Shown piece after piece: positions 1 through 5,996 of a DNA stretch of 6,529 nt. A program made the position numbers and the translations under genes. The notes below the pieces were generated by a model. It was not told the origin of the DNA. It was given only the letters and a program-made list of their open reading frames with translations, and searched no databases. Origin of the DNA: Chthoniobacterales bacterium (GTDB lineage: Bacteria; Verrucomicrobiota; Verrucomicrobiia; Chthoniobacterales; UBA10450); the NCBI GenBank assembly GCA_013694945.1, contig JACDBM010000059.1, positions 1 through 6,529 of the forward strand, read 5' to 3'. The first letter of the stretch is position 1. Each line of letters starts with the position of its first letter.

Positions 1-43
1 TGCGATGCACAAAACTCTTTTGCGCGCCCATAGAAGCTGGAAT

Positions 44-49
44 AAAGGA
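44..49 (+). promoter_or_regulatory. Ribosome binding site of the first gene
   Basis: AAAGGA lies four bases before the ATG at 54. It is the clearest Shine-Dalgarno-like site in the window and fixes the start of the acidic protein. The other genes have weaker or no such site. Confidence 0.6.
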
Positions 50-53
50 AACC

Positions 54-719
54 ATGCCCGGCTACGACCAGGAGCCCGACCGAGCGTGGGATGAGTATGA
101 GTGGGAGCGCTTCCTCCAGCAGCAGGACCACAAAACGGAGAAGTACATGGAGTTGCTCGAGAAGTATCTCGATCATCCGCAACGCGACCAGATCATCGCC
201 CGCGAGATGGGTTGGTCGCAGCTCCTGGAAGGCGACGATTGGAGTGATGAAGTAGACGCCCTGTTGGCAGAAGAATCCGGCTCCGACGAAGACCACGCAC
301 CGGCCGAAGCGGAGAAGATTGGCTCCGCGTCAGAAGGGTTCGAAGACAATAGCCTTTATCGGGCAGCTTTCGCTTTGACGGTGTGGATTGACCAGCTTTT
401 CGACGAGAGCCCCTCGCTCCAGAACGAACCCGCCGCAGTCAAATTAGCCACGCACTCCGCCCTCGCCAGCGCCAAGCTTGCCGCCGCCTTGAGTGACGAT
501 GACGTGGACGAACTCGGGATGACGATCGCTTATCTCAAGCGCGCGCTTAAGGCTATCACTGTCTCGATGGAAGCGGCCGCTCAGTTGCTTTCAGAGCAGC
601 TCATCTCAGCGCGTCAGCATGCGGTCTTGATGCAACGTCTCTTTCAGGTGCGGGACGGCATCATCACTCTCATGGGAGAGTATCGTGGCGAATGGCTCAG
701 ACGCTTCGGCAGCCTTTAA
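54..719 (+). CDS. Uncharacterised acidic, helical cytoplasmic protein
   Basis: I do not recognise this 221-residue protein and assign no function. It has no signal peptide or membrane segment, so it is probably cytoplasmic. Residues 1-55 are charged and aromatic (Trp/Tyr-rich, predicted helical). Residues 59-88 are very acidic, with 13 Asp/Glu against one Lys, and look like a flexible linker. Residues 98-220 are Ala/Leu-rich and read as several amphipathic helices, perhaps a helical bundle, ending in a basic Arg-Arg-Phe tail. The ATG at 54 is supported by AAAGGA at 44-49, four bases upstream, a good ribosome binding site. The gene ends 39 bases before the ECF sigma factor on the same strand, with no terminator-like hairpin between, so cotranscription is likely. 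A role in the same regulatory unit is possible but rests on position alone. Confidence is high that it is a gene and nil for its function. Confidence 0.85.
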   Translation: MPGYDQEPDRAWDEYEWERFLQQQDHKTEKYMELLEKYLDHPQRDQIIAREMGWSQLLEGDDWSDEVDALLAEESGSDEDHAPAEAEKIGSASEGFEDNSLYRAAFALTVWIDQLFDESPSLQNEPAAVKLATHSALASAKLAAALSDDDVDELGMTIAYLKRALKAITVSMEAAAQLLSEQLISARQHAVLMQRLFQVRDGIITLMGEYRGEWLRRFGSL

Positions 720-758
720 GGCTTCGCCGTTGAATGAATTAACCGTCACTCCCGTCAG

Positions 759-1373
759 ATGATGCACACGGAAGCGACCCCGGCTGAGGCCGAAGTATCG
801 GACGTCGAGCTGGTTAAACTTTGCCAGGCGGGTGAGACGGAGGCATTCGATCAGCTGGTAGGTCGTTACCGAACAAGAGTATTCGGAATGATTTACAACA
901 TGGTCCATAGCGAGCAGGACGCCTGGGATCTCGCCCAGGATAGTTTCCTGAAGGCATGGAAATCGATCGGCCGCTTTCGCGGACAATCGAGCTTCTATAC
1001 TTGGATTTATCGCATTGTGATGAACGTGACGATCGATTCGCTGCGCAAAAAACAGGTGAAAGGCACCGGCGCAGAATTCGATGACGCGGTTCAGTTGAAG
1101 GAAATTGATCCTGCTTCGCGGACGCTCCCGAAGGCCGACGCACTCCCGCACGAGCGGATGCAGCATGGCGAGATCCGCGGCCGGATTGATGCGGCGATCG
1201 CGCAGCTTTCGCCGGAACATCGCGCAGTGATTTTAATGAAAGAAATCGAGGACATGCAATACCACGAGATCGCGGAAGCTCTCGGCTGCTCGATCGGGAC
1301 GGTGATGTCGCGCCTGTTTTACGCGCGCAAGAAACTGCAGAACATGCTGAGAGACCTTTATGAAAACGTTTGA
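759..1373 (+). CDS. RNA polymerase sigma factor, sigma-70 family, ECF type
   Basis: This 204-residue protein is an extracytoplasmic-function sigma factor, which binds core RNA polymerase and directs it to a small regulon. Region 2 covers about residues 27-97: the EAFDQLVGRYRTRVF helix, the DAWDLAQDSFLKAW core-binding and -10 segment, and the FYTWIYRIVMNVTIDSLRK segment. An acidic linker (about 98-139) replaces region 3. Region 4 covers about 140-195 and holds the -35-reading helix-turn-helix (YHEIAEALGCSIGTVMSRLF, residues 168-187). The length is typical of minimal ECF factors. Two ATGs stand in tandem at 759 and 762, neither with a clear Shine-Dalgarno site. An in-frame TGA at 735 excludes any earlier ATG/GTG/TTG start. 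The last 14 bases overlap the anti-sigma gene, which implies translational coupling and the usual sigma/anti-sigma pairing. The exact ECF subgroup and target promoter cannot be told by eye. Confidence 0.95.
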   Translation: MMHTEATPAEAEVSDVELVKLCQAGETEAFDQLVGRYRTRVFGMIYNMVHSEQDAWDLAQDSFLKAWKSIGRFRGQSSFYTWIYRIVMNVTIDSLRKKQVKGTGAEFDDAVQLKEIDPASRTLPKADALPHERMQHGEIRGRIDAAIAQLSPEHRAVILMKEIEDMQYHEIAEALGCSIGTVMSRLFYARKKLQNMLRDLYENV

Positions 1374-1887
1374 GGAAAACTGGACCGCCTGGCTGGACGG
1401 AAAGCTGACTGGCAAGGAACTCGTCGAGTTCGAAGCGTCACTACCGGACAAGGGTGCCGCGGAACTGGAGAAAGGGGACGCGCAAAAGCTTCGAGTCTTT
1501 CTGAAAGAGCAGCTCGGCGAGCATGCAATGGCGAATCAGGAGTTCTTCCATCATCAGCTTCGGCAGCAGATCGAGAGCGACTCCGTCCAAACGGCTCCTG
1601 TTGAAAGTGTGAAAACGAGTGCACCCGAGAGCTGGTGGACGATTCGCCGGCTGCTCTGGACTGGTGCGACCTCGCTTGCGGTCTTCGCGGTCTGCACGTT
1701 TTTCATCATGCGCCCGACGCCGAATGGCGGCCAATCCACTTATCTCACTCAGATCATCAACGCTCGCGTGGACCCGGCGGTCAGCCCGAATGCGACGATC
1801 TCCATGTTCGAGACGAAGGAAGATAAGGTCACCGTGCTCTGGGTCGAGGGACTACAAACTCTCCCGTCAGAATACGCTGCAAAGTAA
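1360..1887 (+). CDS. Probable one-pass membrane anti-sigma factor, without zinc motif
   Basis: This 175-residue protein is probably the partner that sequesters the ECF sigma factor at the inner membrane. Residues 1-97 are hydrophilic and helical. One hydrophobic segment (about 98-117, LLWTGATSLAVFAVCTFFIM) is preceded by Arg96-Arg97, which predicts a cytoplasmic N-terminus. Residues 118-175 would be periplasmic and include a beta-like stretch (VTVLWVEGL, 157-165). The HxxxCxxC motif of zinc-type (ZAS) anti-sigma domains is absent; the only Cys, at 112, lies inside the membrane segment. The assignment therefore rests on gene order, topology and the N-terminal start pattern (ENWTAWLDGKL), not on a recognised fold. 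The ATG at 1360 follows GAGAGA (1349-1354) by five bases and overlaps the sigma stop by 14 bases. It could instead be a membrane sensor of another kind, but the coupling to the sigma gene argues for anti-sigma. Confidence 0.82.
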   Translation: MKTFEENWTAWLDGKLTGKELVEFEASLPDKGAAELEKGDAQKLRVFLKEQLGEHAMANQEFFHHQLRQQIESDSVQTAPVESVKTSAPESWWTIRRLLWTGATSLAVFAVCTFFIMRPTPNGGQSTYLTQIINARVDPAVSPNATISMFETKEDKVTVLWVEGLQTLPSEYAAK

Positions 1888-1893
1888 GGCTTG

Positions 1894-2337
1894 ATGCGTG
1901 CGCGCCTTCTGGTTTTCACCGCCGCGGTGATGTTGAGCTTCATTAGCTCGACTCTGGCGCAGGGAATGGAAACCGTCTGGAGCGGCTTGGTTATGGCGAA
2001 TAACGTGCCGGAGCCGACGCCGATTCCCGCTGAGCTGAATCGGCTCGAGGGGACGTTGAAGCAGCTCTTTGGCTACAATCAGTTTCAGGTCATAGGCCAA
2101 TCACGGCAGACGCTGAAAAACGGTGAGGAAGACTGGCTCGCGGCGAGCAAATATTTCTCGCTCCACGTTGCTTCCAAAGCAGCAGCGAAAAGCTCTTATC
2201 TGCTGAACTTGCAGCTCTTCCAGCAGGAGAAGCTTCTCCTTGAGACCGATGCGAAACTAAGCAAGAGCAGCCCGCTCGTGATCAAGGGCCCGCAGGTCGG
2301 GGACGGCTTGTTGGTGCTCCTGTTGGTCGTCGAGTAG
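1894..2337 (+). CDS. Small exported protein of unknown function
   Basis: This 147-residue protein begins with a typical Sec signal peptide: a basic start (MRAR), a hydrophobic core to about residue 17, and likely cleavage after Ala22 (SSTLA|QG). No lipobox Cys is present, so a soluble periplasmic or secreted product of about 125 residues is expected. The mature part has a Pro-rich patch (PEPTPIP, 39-45), a helical stretch, the segment LKQLFGYNQFQVIG (55-68), and then mixed strands that end in a hydrophobic run (GLLVLLLVVE). A TTG at 1891 is in frame, but the ATG at 1894 is preferred: it follows GTAAGG (1884-1889) by four bases. The anti-sigma stop codon lies inside that site, so the two genes are coupled, with a 6-base gap. 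I know no named family for it. Position suggests an envelope partner of the anti-sigma, or a structural protein under its control. Confidence 0.85.
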   Translation: MRARLLVFTAAVMLSFISSTLAQGMETVWSGLVMANNVPEPTPIPAELNRLEGTLKQLFGYNQFQVIGQSRQTLKNGEEDWLAASKYFSLHVASKAAAKSSYLLNLQLFQQEKLLLETDAKLSKSSPLVIKGPQVGDGLLVLLLVVE

Positions 2338-2358
2338 CGCAAGTTTTCGTCTTTCTGC

Positions 2359-2378
2359 GGCGGACGGTCGTGCCCGCC
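2359..2378. repeat. GC-rich inverted repeat in the spacer
   Basis: GGCGG (2359-2363) and CCGCC (2374-2378) flank a 10-base loop that itself contains ACG and CGT in inverted order. It sits 22 bases after the stop of the small exported protein. No T-run follows, only a C-rich stretch, so it is not a standard intrinsic terminator. It could be a weak 3' stem-loop or part of a dispersed intergenic repeat. Confidence 0.35.
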
Positions 2379-2466
2379 CCCTCCTTTCGCTTCCTGTCCT
2401 CGTACGGCAATCCGTCTCCAAACGTTTGCCAGGCGAGCCGCGCAGCAGAGCCACGCATCCTGTGCT

Positions 2467-2480
2467 GGAAAAGCTTTTCC
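2467..2480. promoter_or_regulatory. Perfect 14-base palindrome before the aminopeptidase gene
   Basis: GGAAAAGCTTTTCC is a perfect dyad. If one mismatched pair (2466/2481) is allowed, it extends by two further pairs to 2464-2483. It ends 19 bases before the ATG at 2500. The zero-spacer symmetry is like the site of a dimeric regulator. As RNA it could form a short hairpin with an AGCU loop, but no T-run follows, so a terminator role is unlikely. No regulator for it is identifiable here, and chance is not excluded. Confidence 0.35.
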
Positions 2481-2499
2481 CGCGGCGTCTAGTGTGAGA

Positions 2500-5154
2500 A
2501 TGCGAGTTCGCGCTCTTTTCTTCGTGATTGGTTTCTTCAGTGTTACCGCTTCGGCTGAGAAGCCGTTCGACTTTGAGACTACACCCGGAAAACTTCCGAA
2601 GAGTGTGGTGCCGGAAGAGTATGCGGTTCGAATCGTCCCAGATGTGCAGAAGCTGACGTTCACCGGCTCGGAGACAATCAAGCTCAAAGTTCGCAAACCA
2701 GTGCGCGAACTGGTGCTGAACGCGCTCGAAATCGACGTCGCCTCGGCTTCCGTGAATGACAAGCCAGTCCCTAAATCCGCGATCAAGCTCGATCCGAAAG
2801 CGGAAACGTTGACCGTCGCCCTCGCGGCGGAGCTCACCCCAGGCACGCATACGCTGGCGCTAAACTTTTCCGGGAAAATCAACACACAAGGCCAGGGGCT
2901 CTACCACGCGCCCTATCAGGAGCATGGCACCGGGGCGAAAAAAGACATGCTCGGGACGCAGTTTGAAGCGACCGACGCGCGCCGCCTTTTCCCCTGCTGG
3001 GATGAGCCGAGCTTTCGCGCCCGGTTTCAACTGACCGCAGTCGTTCCGGAGAACTGGAGCGCCGTTTCAAACATGCCGATCGAAAAGGAAACAAAAATCG
3101 CCGGCGGCAAAGAAGTCGCGTTCGGGATGTCGCCCTCGATGGCGTCTTACCTGAATGTGCTTTGCGCCGGCGAGCTGGACGCGGTCGAGAAAAAAAGCGG
3201 CGGCGTCTTGCACCGCGTGGTCGCGACGGCAGGCAAGGCCGGAATGGGCAGCTACGCGCTCGATAGCTCGGCGCAAATTGTCGAGTACTACAATGATTAC
3301 TTCGGAACGCCTTATCCGCTGCCGAAATTGGACAACATCGCAGTTCCGGGCGGTTTCGGCGGCGCGATGGAGAACTGGGGCGGCATTACTTACTTCGAGA
3401 CCGGGCTCCTTTTCGATCCGGAAAAATCTTCCTCCGAGACGAAGCAGGGCATCTACCAGGTGATCGCGCACGAAGCCGCGCACCAATGGTTCGGCGACCT
3501 CGTGACGATGGCGTGGTGGGACAATCTCTGGCTGAACGAAGGATTCGCCTCATGGATGGGCAGCAAGTGCAGCGCGAAGTTCAATCCTGACTGGGAAGTG
3601 TGGCTCGCGCGCGATGTGCCGCGAGATCCCACCCGCCGCATCGGCAGCCCCAAGGAAGCGGCAATGGAGAGCGACGCGCGTTCCACGACGCACCCCATTC
3701 AGCAACCAGTCGCGACAGAGGCAGAGGCAAACAGCGCGTTCGATGAAATCACTTACAAGAAAGGGCAATCGTTCATTCGCATGCTCGAAAGCTTCCTTGG
3801 AGAAGAGGTTTTCCGTGACGGCATTCGCAAATACACAGCACGCCACAAGTTTTCGAACACAACCACGGCTGATCTTTGGAACGCCCTCGGCGAAGCCTCG
3901 GGCAAACCAGTGGCGGAGATTGCTGCGAACTGGACGGAGCAGCCGGGCTTCCCGGTCGTGAAGGTCGCGCGCGATTCCAGCGGCAAGATCGCGCTCACGC
4001 AGGAGCGCTTTACGGTGAACTACCCCAATGCGCCGGAACTGGAATGGAATATTCCCCTCACCTATTTCGTCGCGGGTTCCGGTAAACCGGTCAGCGTGCT
4101 CATGGGTTCCAAAACGATGGAGCTCACAGATATCCCGGTGGTTGCAGCGGTGAAGTTTAACGTCGAAGGCGCGGGCAATTATCGCGTCGAATACGACGAC
4201 GCTTCCTGGAAGCTCCTCCTGGCCGAGTTGCCGACGATGAGCATAGCCGATCGCGTCAACCTTCTCGGCGACGCGTGGGCACTGGTGCAGGCGGATCGTG
4301 CACCGCTTTCGCGCTACCTCGAGCTGGTGGAGAAGCTGCCCACCCGGACTGAGCTGGCGGAGCGCCAACAAATCAGGACTGCCTTCGAAATCATAAATGG
4401 TCTGATGGCGAACGATCCTAAGCGCCCGAAATTTCAGCAATATGCGCGCTCCATTCTCCGGCCAAGCTTCGATGCAATAGGATGGGAAGCGGAAAAGGGC
4501 GAGTCGAATCGCATCGCAATCTTGCGCGGGAGTTTGATCGAGGTGCTGGGCGATTTGAACGACGAGCAAGTCATCGCTGGTTGCCGGGAGCGCTTCCAGA
4601 CGTTCCTCGAGCGACCGGACTCGCTCAATCCCGATCTGCGCGCCGCAGTCCTCCGCGTGGTCGGTCGATACGCCGATGCTGCGACTTGGAAGAAGCTGCA
4701 CGAGCTGGGCCTCAAGACGATCAGCATCGAAGAGAAACAGAGTCATTACAGAGCGCTCGCGGCCAGTGTGGACCCGACGCTGATGAAGCAAACCCTGCAA
4801 ATTGCCCTAACGAGTGAGCTGCCGACCAGCCGGGCGGTGAATATCGTGCTAGCCATCGCGCGCAACGGCGAACATCCCGAGATCGCGTGGGAGTTTGCGA
4901 AGAAGAACATGAAGCTGCTGCTGGCCAAAGCAGACGCCCTGGCGGTGAACAGTTACGCTCCGAGCCTGTTCACGTTCTTCTCCGAACCCGCGCGCATCGC
5001 GGAGCTACAGGCCTATGCGAAAGCGAACCTCACGCCCGCTGCCGCCAAAGCCGTGGAAAAAGCGGCGGACGAGATCGAGTTCCGCGCCGAATTTCAGCAG
5101 CGGCTTGCGAAGCAAATCACAAGTTGGGCATCCAATCCCGAACCCCGTGGCTAA
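2500..5154 (+). CDS. Exported M1-family zinc aminopeptidase
   Basis: This 884-residue metallopeptidase removes N-terminal amino acids from peptides. Numbering is from the ATG at 2500; a GTG two codons earlier (2494) is also possible, and neither has a good ribosome binding site. A signal peptide (MRVRALFFVIGFFSVTASA) with likely cleavage after Ala19 places it outside the cytoplasm, unlike the usual cytoplasmic PepN. The N-terminal beta domain carries the family segment DARRLFPCWDEP (159-170). The catalytic domain has the substrate-anchoring GAMEN (288-292), the zinc site HEAAH (324-328) with the third ligand Glu347 exactly 18 residues on, and the catalytic Tyr419 (EITYKKG). A small beta domain (about 488-560) and a long helical ERAP1_C-like domain (about 565-870) follow. 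The length is normal and no key residue is missing, so an active enzyme is expected. Its stop overlaps that of the convergent M50 gene by four bases. Substrate preference cannot be told. Confidence 0.97.
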   Translation: MRVRALFFVIGFFSVTASAEKPFDFETTPGKLPKSVVPEEYAVRIVPDVQKLTFTGSETIKLKVRKPVRELVLNALEIDVASASVNDKPVPKSAIKLDPKAETLTVALAAELTPGTHTLALNFSGKINTQGQGLYHAPYQEHGTGAKKDMLGTQFEATDARRLFPCWDEPSFRARFQLTAVVPENWSAVSNMPIEKETKIAGGKEVAFGMSPSMASYLNVLCAGELDAVEKKSGGVLHRVVATAGKAGMGSYALDSSAQIVEYYNDYFGTPYPLPKLDNIAVPGGFGGAMENWGGITYFETGLLFDPEKSSSETKQGIYQVIAHEAAHQWFGDLVTMAWWDNLWLNEGFASWMGSKCSAKFNPDWEVWLARDVPRDPTRRIGSPKEAAMESDARSTTHPIQQPVATEAEANSAFDEITYKKGQSFIRMLESFLGEEVFRDGIRKYTARHKFSNTTTADLWNALGEASGKPVAEIAANWTEQPGFPVVKVARDSSGKIALTQERFTVNYPNAPELEWNIPLTYFVAGSGKPVSVLMGSKTMELTDIPVVAAVKFNVEGAGNYRVEYDDASWKLLLAELPTMSIADRVNLLGDAWALVQADRAPLSRYLELVEKLPTRTELAERQQIRTAFEIINGLMANDPKRPKFQQYARSILRPSFDAIGWEAEKGESNRIAILRGSLIEVLGDLNDEQVIAGCRERFQTFLERPDSLNPDLRAAVLRVVGRYADAATWKKLHELGLKTISIEEKQSHYRALAASVDPTLMKQTLQIALTSELPTSRAVNIVLAIARNGEHPEIAWEFAKKNMKLLLAKADALAVNSYAPSLFTFFSEPARIAELQAYAKANLTPAAAKAVEKAADEIEFRAEFQQRLAKQITSWASNPEPRG

Positions 5155-5882
5155 AGCACCGGCCGCTCCCGCATTTCCTGCCGCAATCGCCGGGCTTCGC
5201 TTTCCTGCACGGCCAGAGCGCCTGCCTGCTGCCATCCAGCCACCGCGCGGCTGATAAGGAAAAACGCCATGATGCCGATCCAAATCGAGCTGGCGTAGTA
5301 AGCGTACGCACCCAGGGCCACGCCACCAGCGACGCCCAAAGCGCTCGCAATCTGCAGGCTGCGAATCCGCCCGAGCGGAAACCAGAGCAAGGCGCGCAAA
5401 ATCTGGCCACCATCGAGCGGATAAACCGGGATCAAATTAAAGACGAGCAGCACGAGGTTGATGGTGCGAATCCAGTAAACCAAGGTGAAAGCATCCGGAG
5501 CTTCGTAGCGCCAGTGCTGCCGGGCAGCGATGAGCGCAAACTCCAGCAGAGGCGCGAGCGCGACATTCACCAGCGGCCCTGCCGTAATGCTCCAAAGCAT
5601 GGCACCTGGGCGCGGTGGCGGACTGACGAACGCGATGCCGCCAAGTGGCCAGAGCACGATCTCTTCCGCCTTTCCGCCGACCTGCCGGCAGGCCAGAGCG
5701 TGTCCGAATTCGTGCATCAAAACGAGGCCAAAGAGCGCTAGATACTCATAGAGCGCCCAAACCGCTGAGCTATAACGGCCGCTCAGAACTGCGATCTCAT
5801 ACGCGCCGACGATGAACCATGAAAAGTGAAGGAAGACCTGTATCCCCGCGATTCGGAAGAGACGTATGGATCCACTTTGCAT
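5151..5882 (-). CDS. M50-family site-2-type intramembrane metalloprotease
   Basis: This 243-residue polytopic membrane protein is a zinc protease that cleaves substrates within or near the membrane. The zinc-binding HEFGH is at residues 57-61, within a hydrophobic helix. The third ligand is Asp157, in NLIPVYPLDGG (149-159), the standard second motif. The conserved AGPLVN turn is at 101-106. About five to six membrane segments are visible, and a charged tail (about 225-243) ends the protein. It has neither the PDZ domain of RseP-type enzymes nor the C-terminal CBS pair of some relatives, so it is a minimal form nearest in layout to SpoIVFB-like proteases. The start at 5882 gives the normal family N-terminus (IRLFRIAGIQVFLHFSW), but a palindrome sits where a ribosome binding site would be expected. 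Both stop codons of the convergent pair lie within four bases (5151-5154). The substrate is unknown; the nearby anti-sigma is one candidate. Confidence 0.95.
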   Translation of the reverse strand: MQSGSIRLFRIAGIQVFLHFSWFIVGAYEIAVLSGRYSSAVWALYEYLALFGLVLMHEFGHALACRQVGGKAEEIVLWPLGGIAFVSPPPRPGAMLWSITAGPLVNVALAPLLEFALIAARQHWRYEAPDAFTLVYWIRTINLVLLVFNLIPVYPLDGGQILRALLWFPLGRIRSLQIASALGVAGGVALGAYAYYASSIWIGIMAFFLISRAVAGWQQAGALAVQESEARRLRQEMRERPVL

Positions 5883-5886
5883 GTCA

Positions 5887-5908
5887 GGAGCTGAAGCTCC
5901 GCTGGAGC
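5887..5908. repeat. Alternating inverted repeat abutting the M50 start codon
   Basis: GGAGC (5887-5891), GCTCC (5896-5900) and GGAGC (5904-5908) alternate, separated by TGAA and GCT. The middle unit can pair with either neighbour, giving two mutually exclusive hairpins. An AGCGCT palindrome (5906-5911) overlaps the end. The array begins four bases upstream of the M50 ATG on the minus strand, so it would lie in that gene's leader RNA. It may be a dispersed REP-like repeat or a leader structure that affects translation; one copy cannot separate these. Confidence 0.5.
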
Positions 5909-5996
5909 GCTGCCTTCCGCTAGTTGCAATCCGCGCGCACGAGCATGAGGGCAGTTTGCTGTTGATGTCTCTTCTTCTTGCTTGGAGCGACGGCGC

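Noticed and set aside
731..757. ECF-like promoter (TGAATG, 16 bases, CGTCA) before the sigma factor gene
   Set aside because: The -35-like part lacks the AAC core common in ECF promoters and the site would put the transcript start at or after the start codon; chance is more likely.
606..1220. Open frame of 204 codons antisense to the sigma factor gene
   Set aside because: The sigma factor has all its family motifs on the other strand; the antisense product shows none.
2196..2885. Minus-strand open frames over the spacer and the aminopeptidase 5' end
   Set aside because: They overlap real genes at both ends and yield Ser/Arg-rich products without domains or a ribosome binding site.
3550..4800. 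Long open frame (416 codons) on the minus strand inside the aminopeptidase gene
   Set aside because: It is antisense to a fully supported M1 gene, its product is Arg/His/Cys-rich with no recognisable domain, and GC-rich codon use readily leaves such frames open.
4887..5741. Open frame of 284 codons on the plus strand across the aminopeptidase end and the M50 gene
   Set aside because: It overlaps two well-supported genes in other frames, and its product is low-complexity and highly charged with no family resemblance.
5151..5882. RseP-like identity for the M50 protease
   Set aside because: The protein is too short and has no PDZ domain between the two catalytic motifs, so the specific name is not justified.
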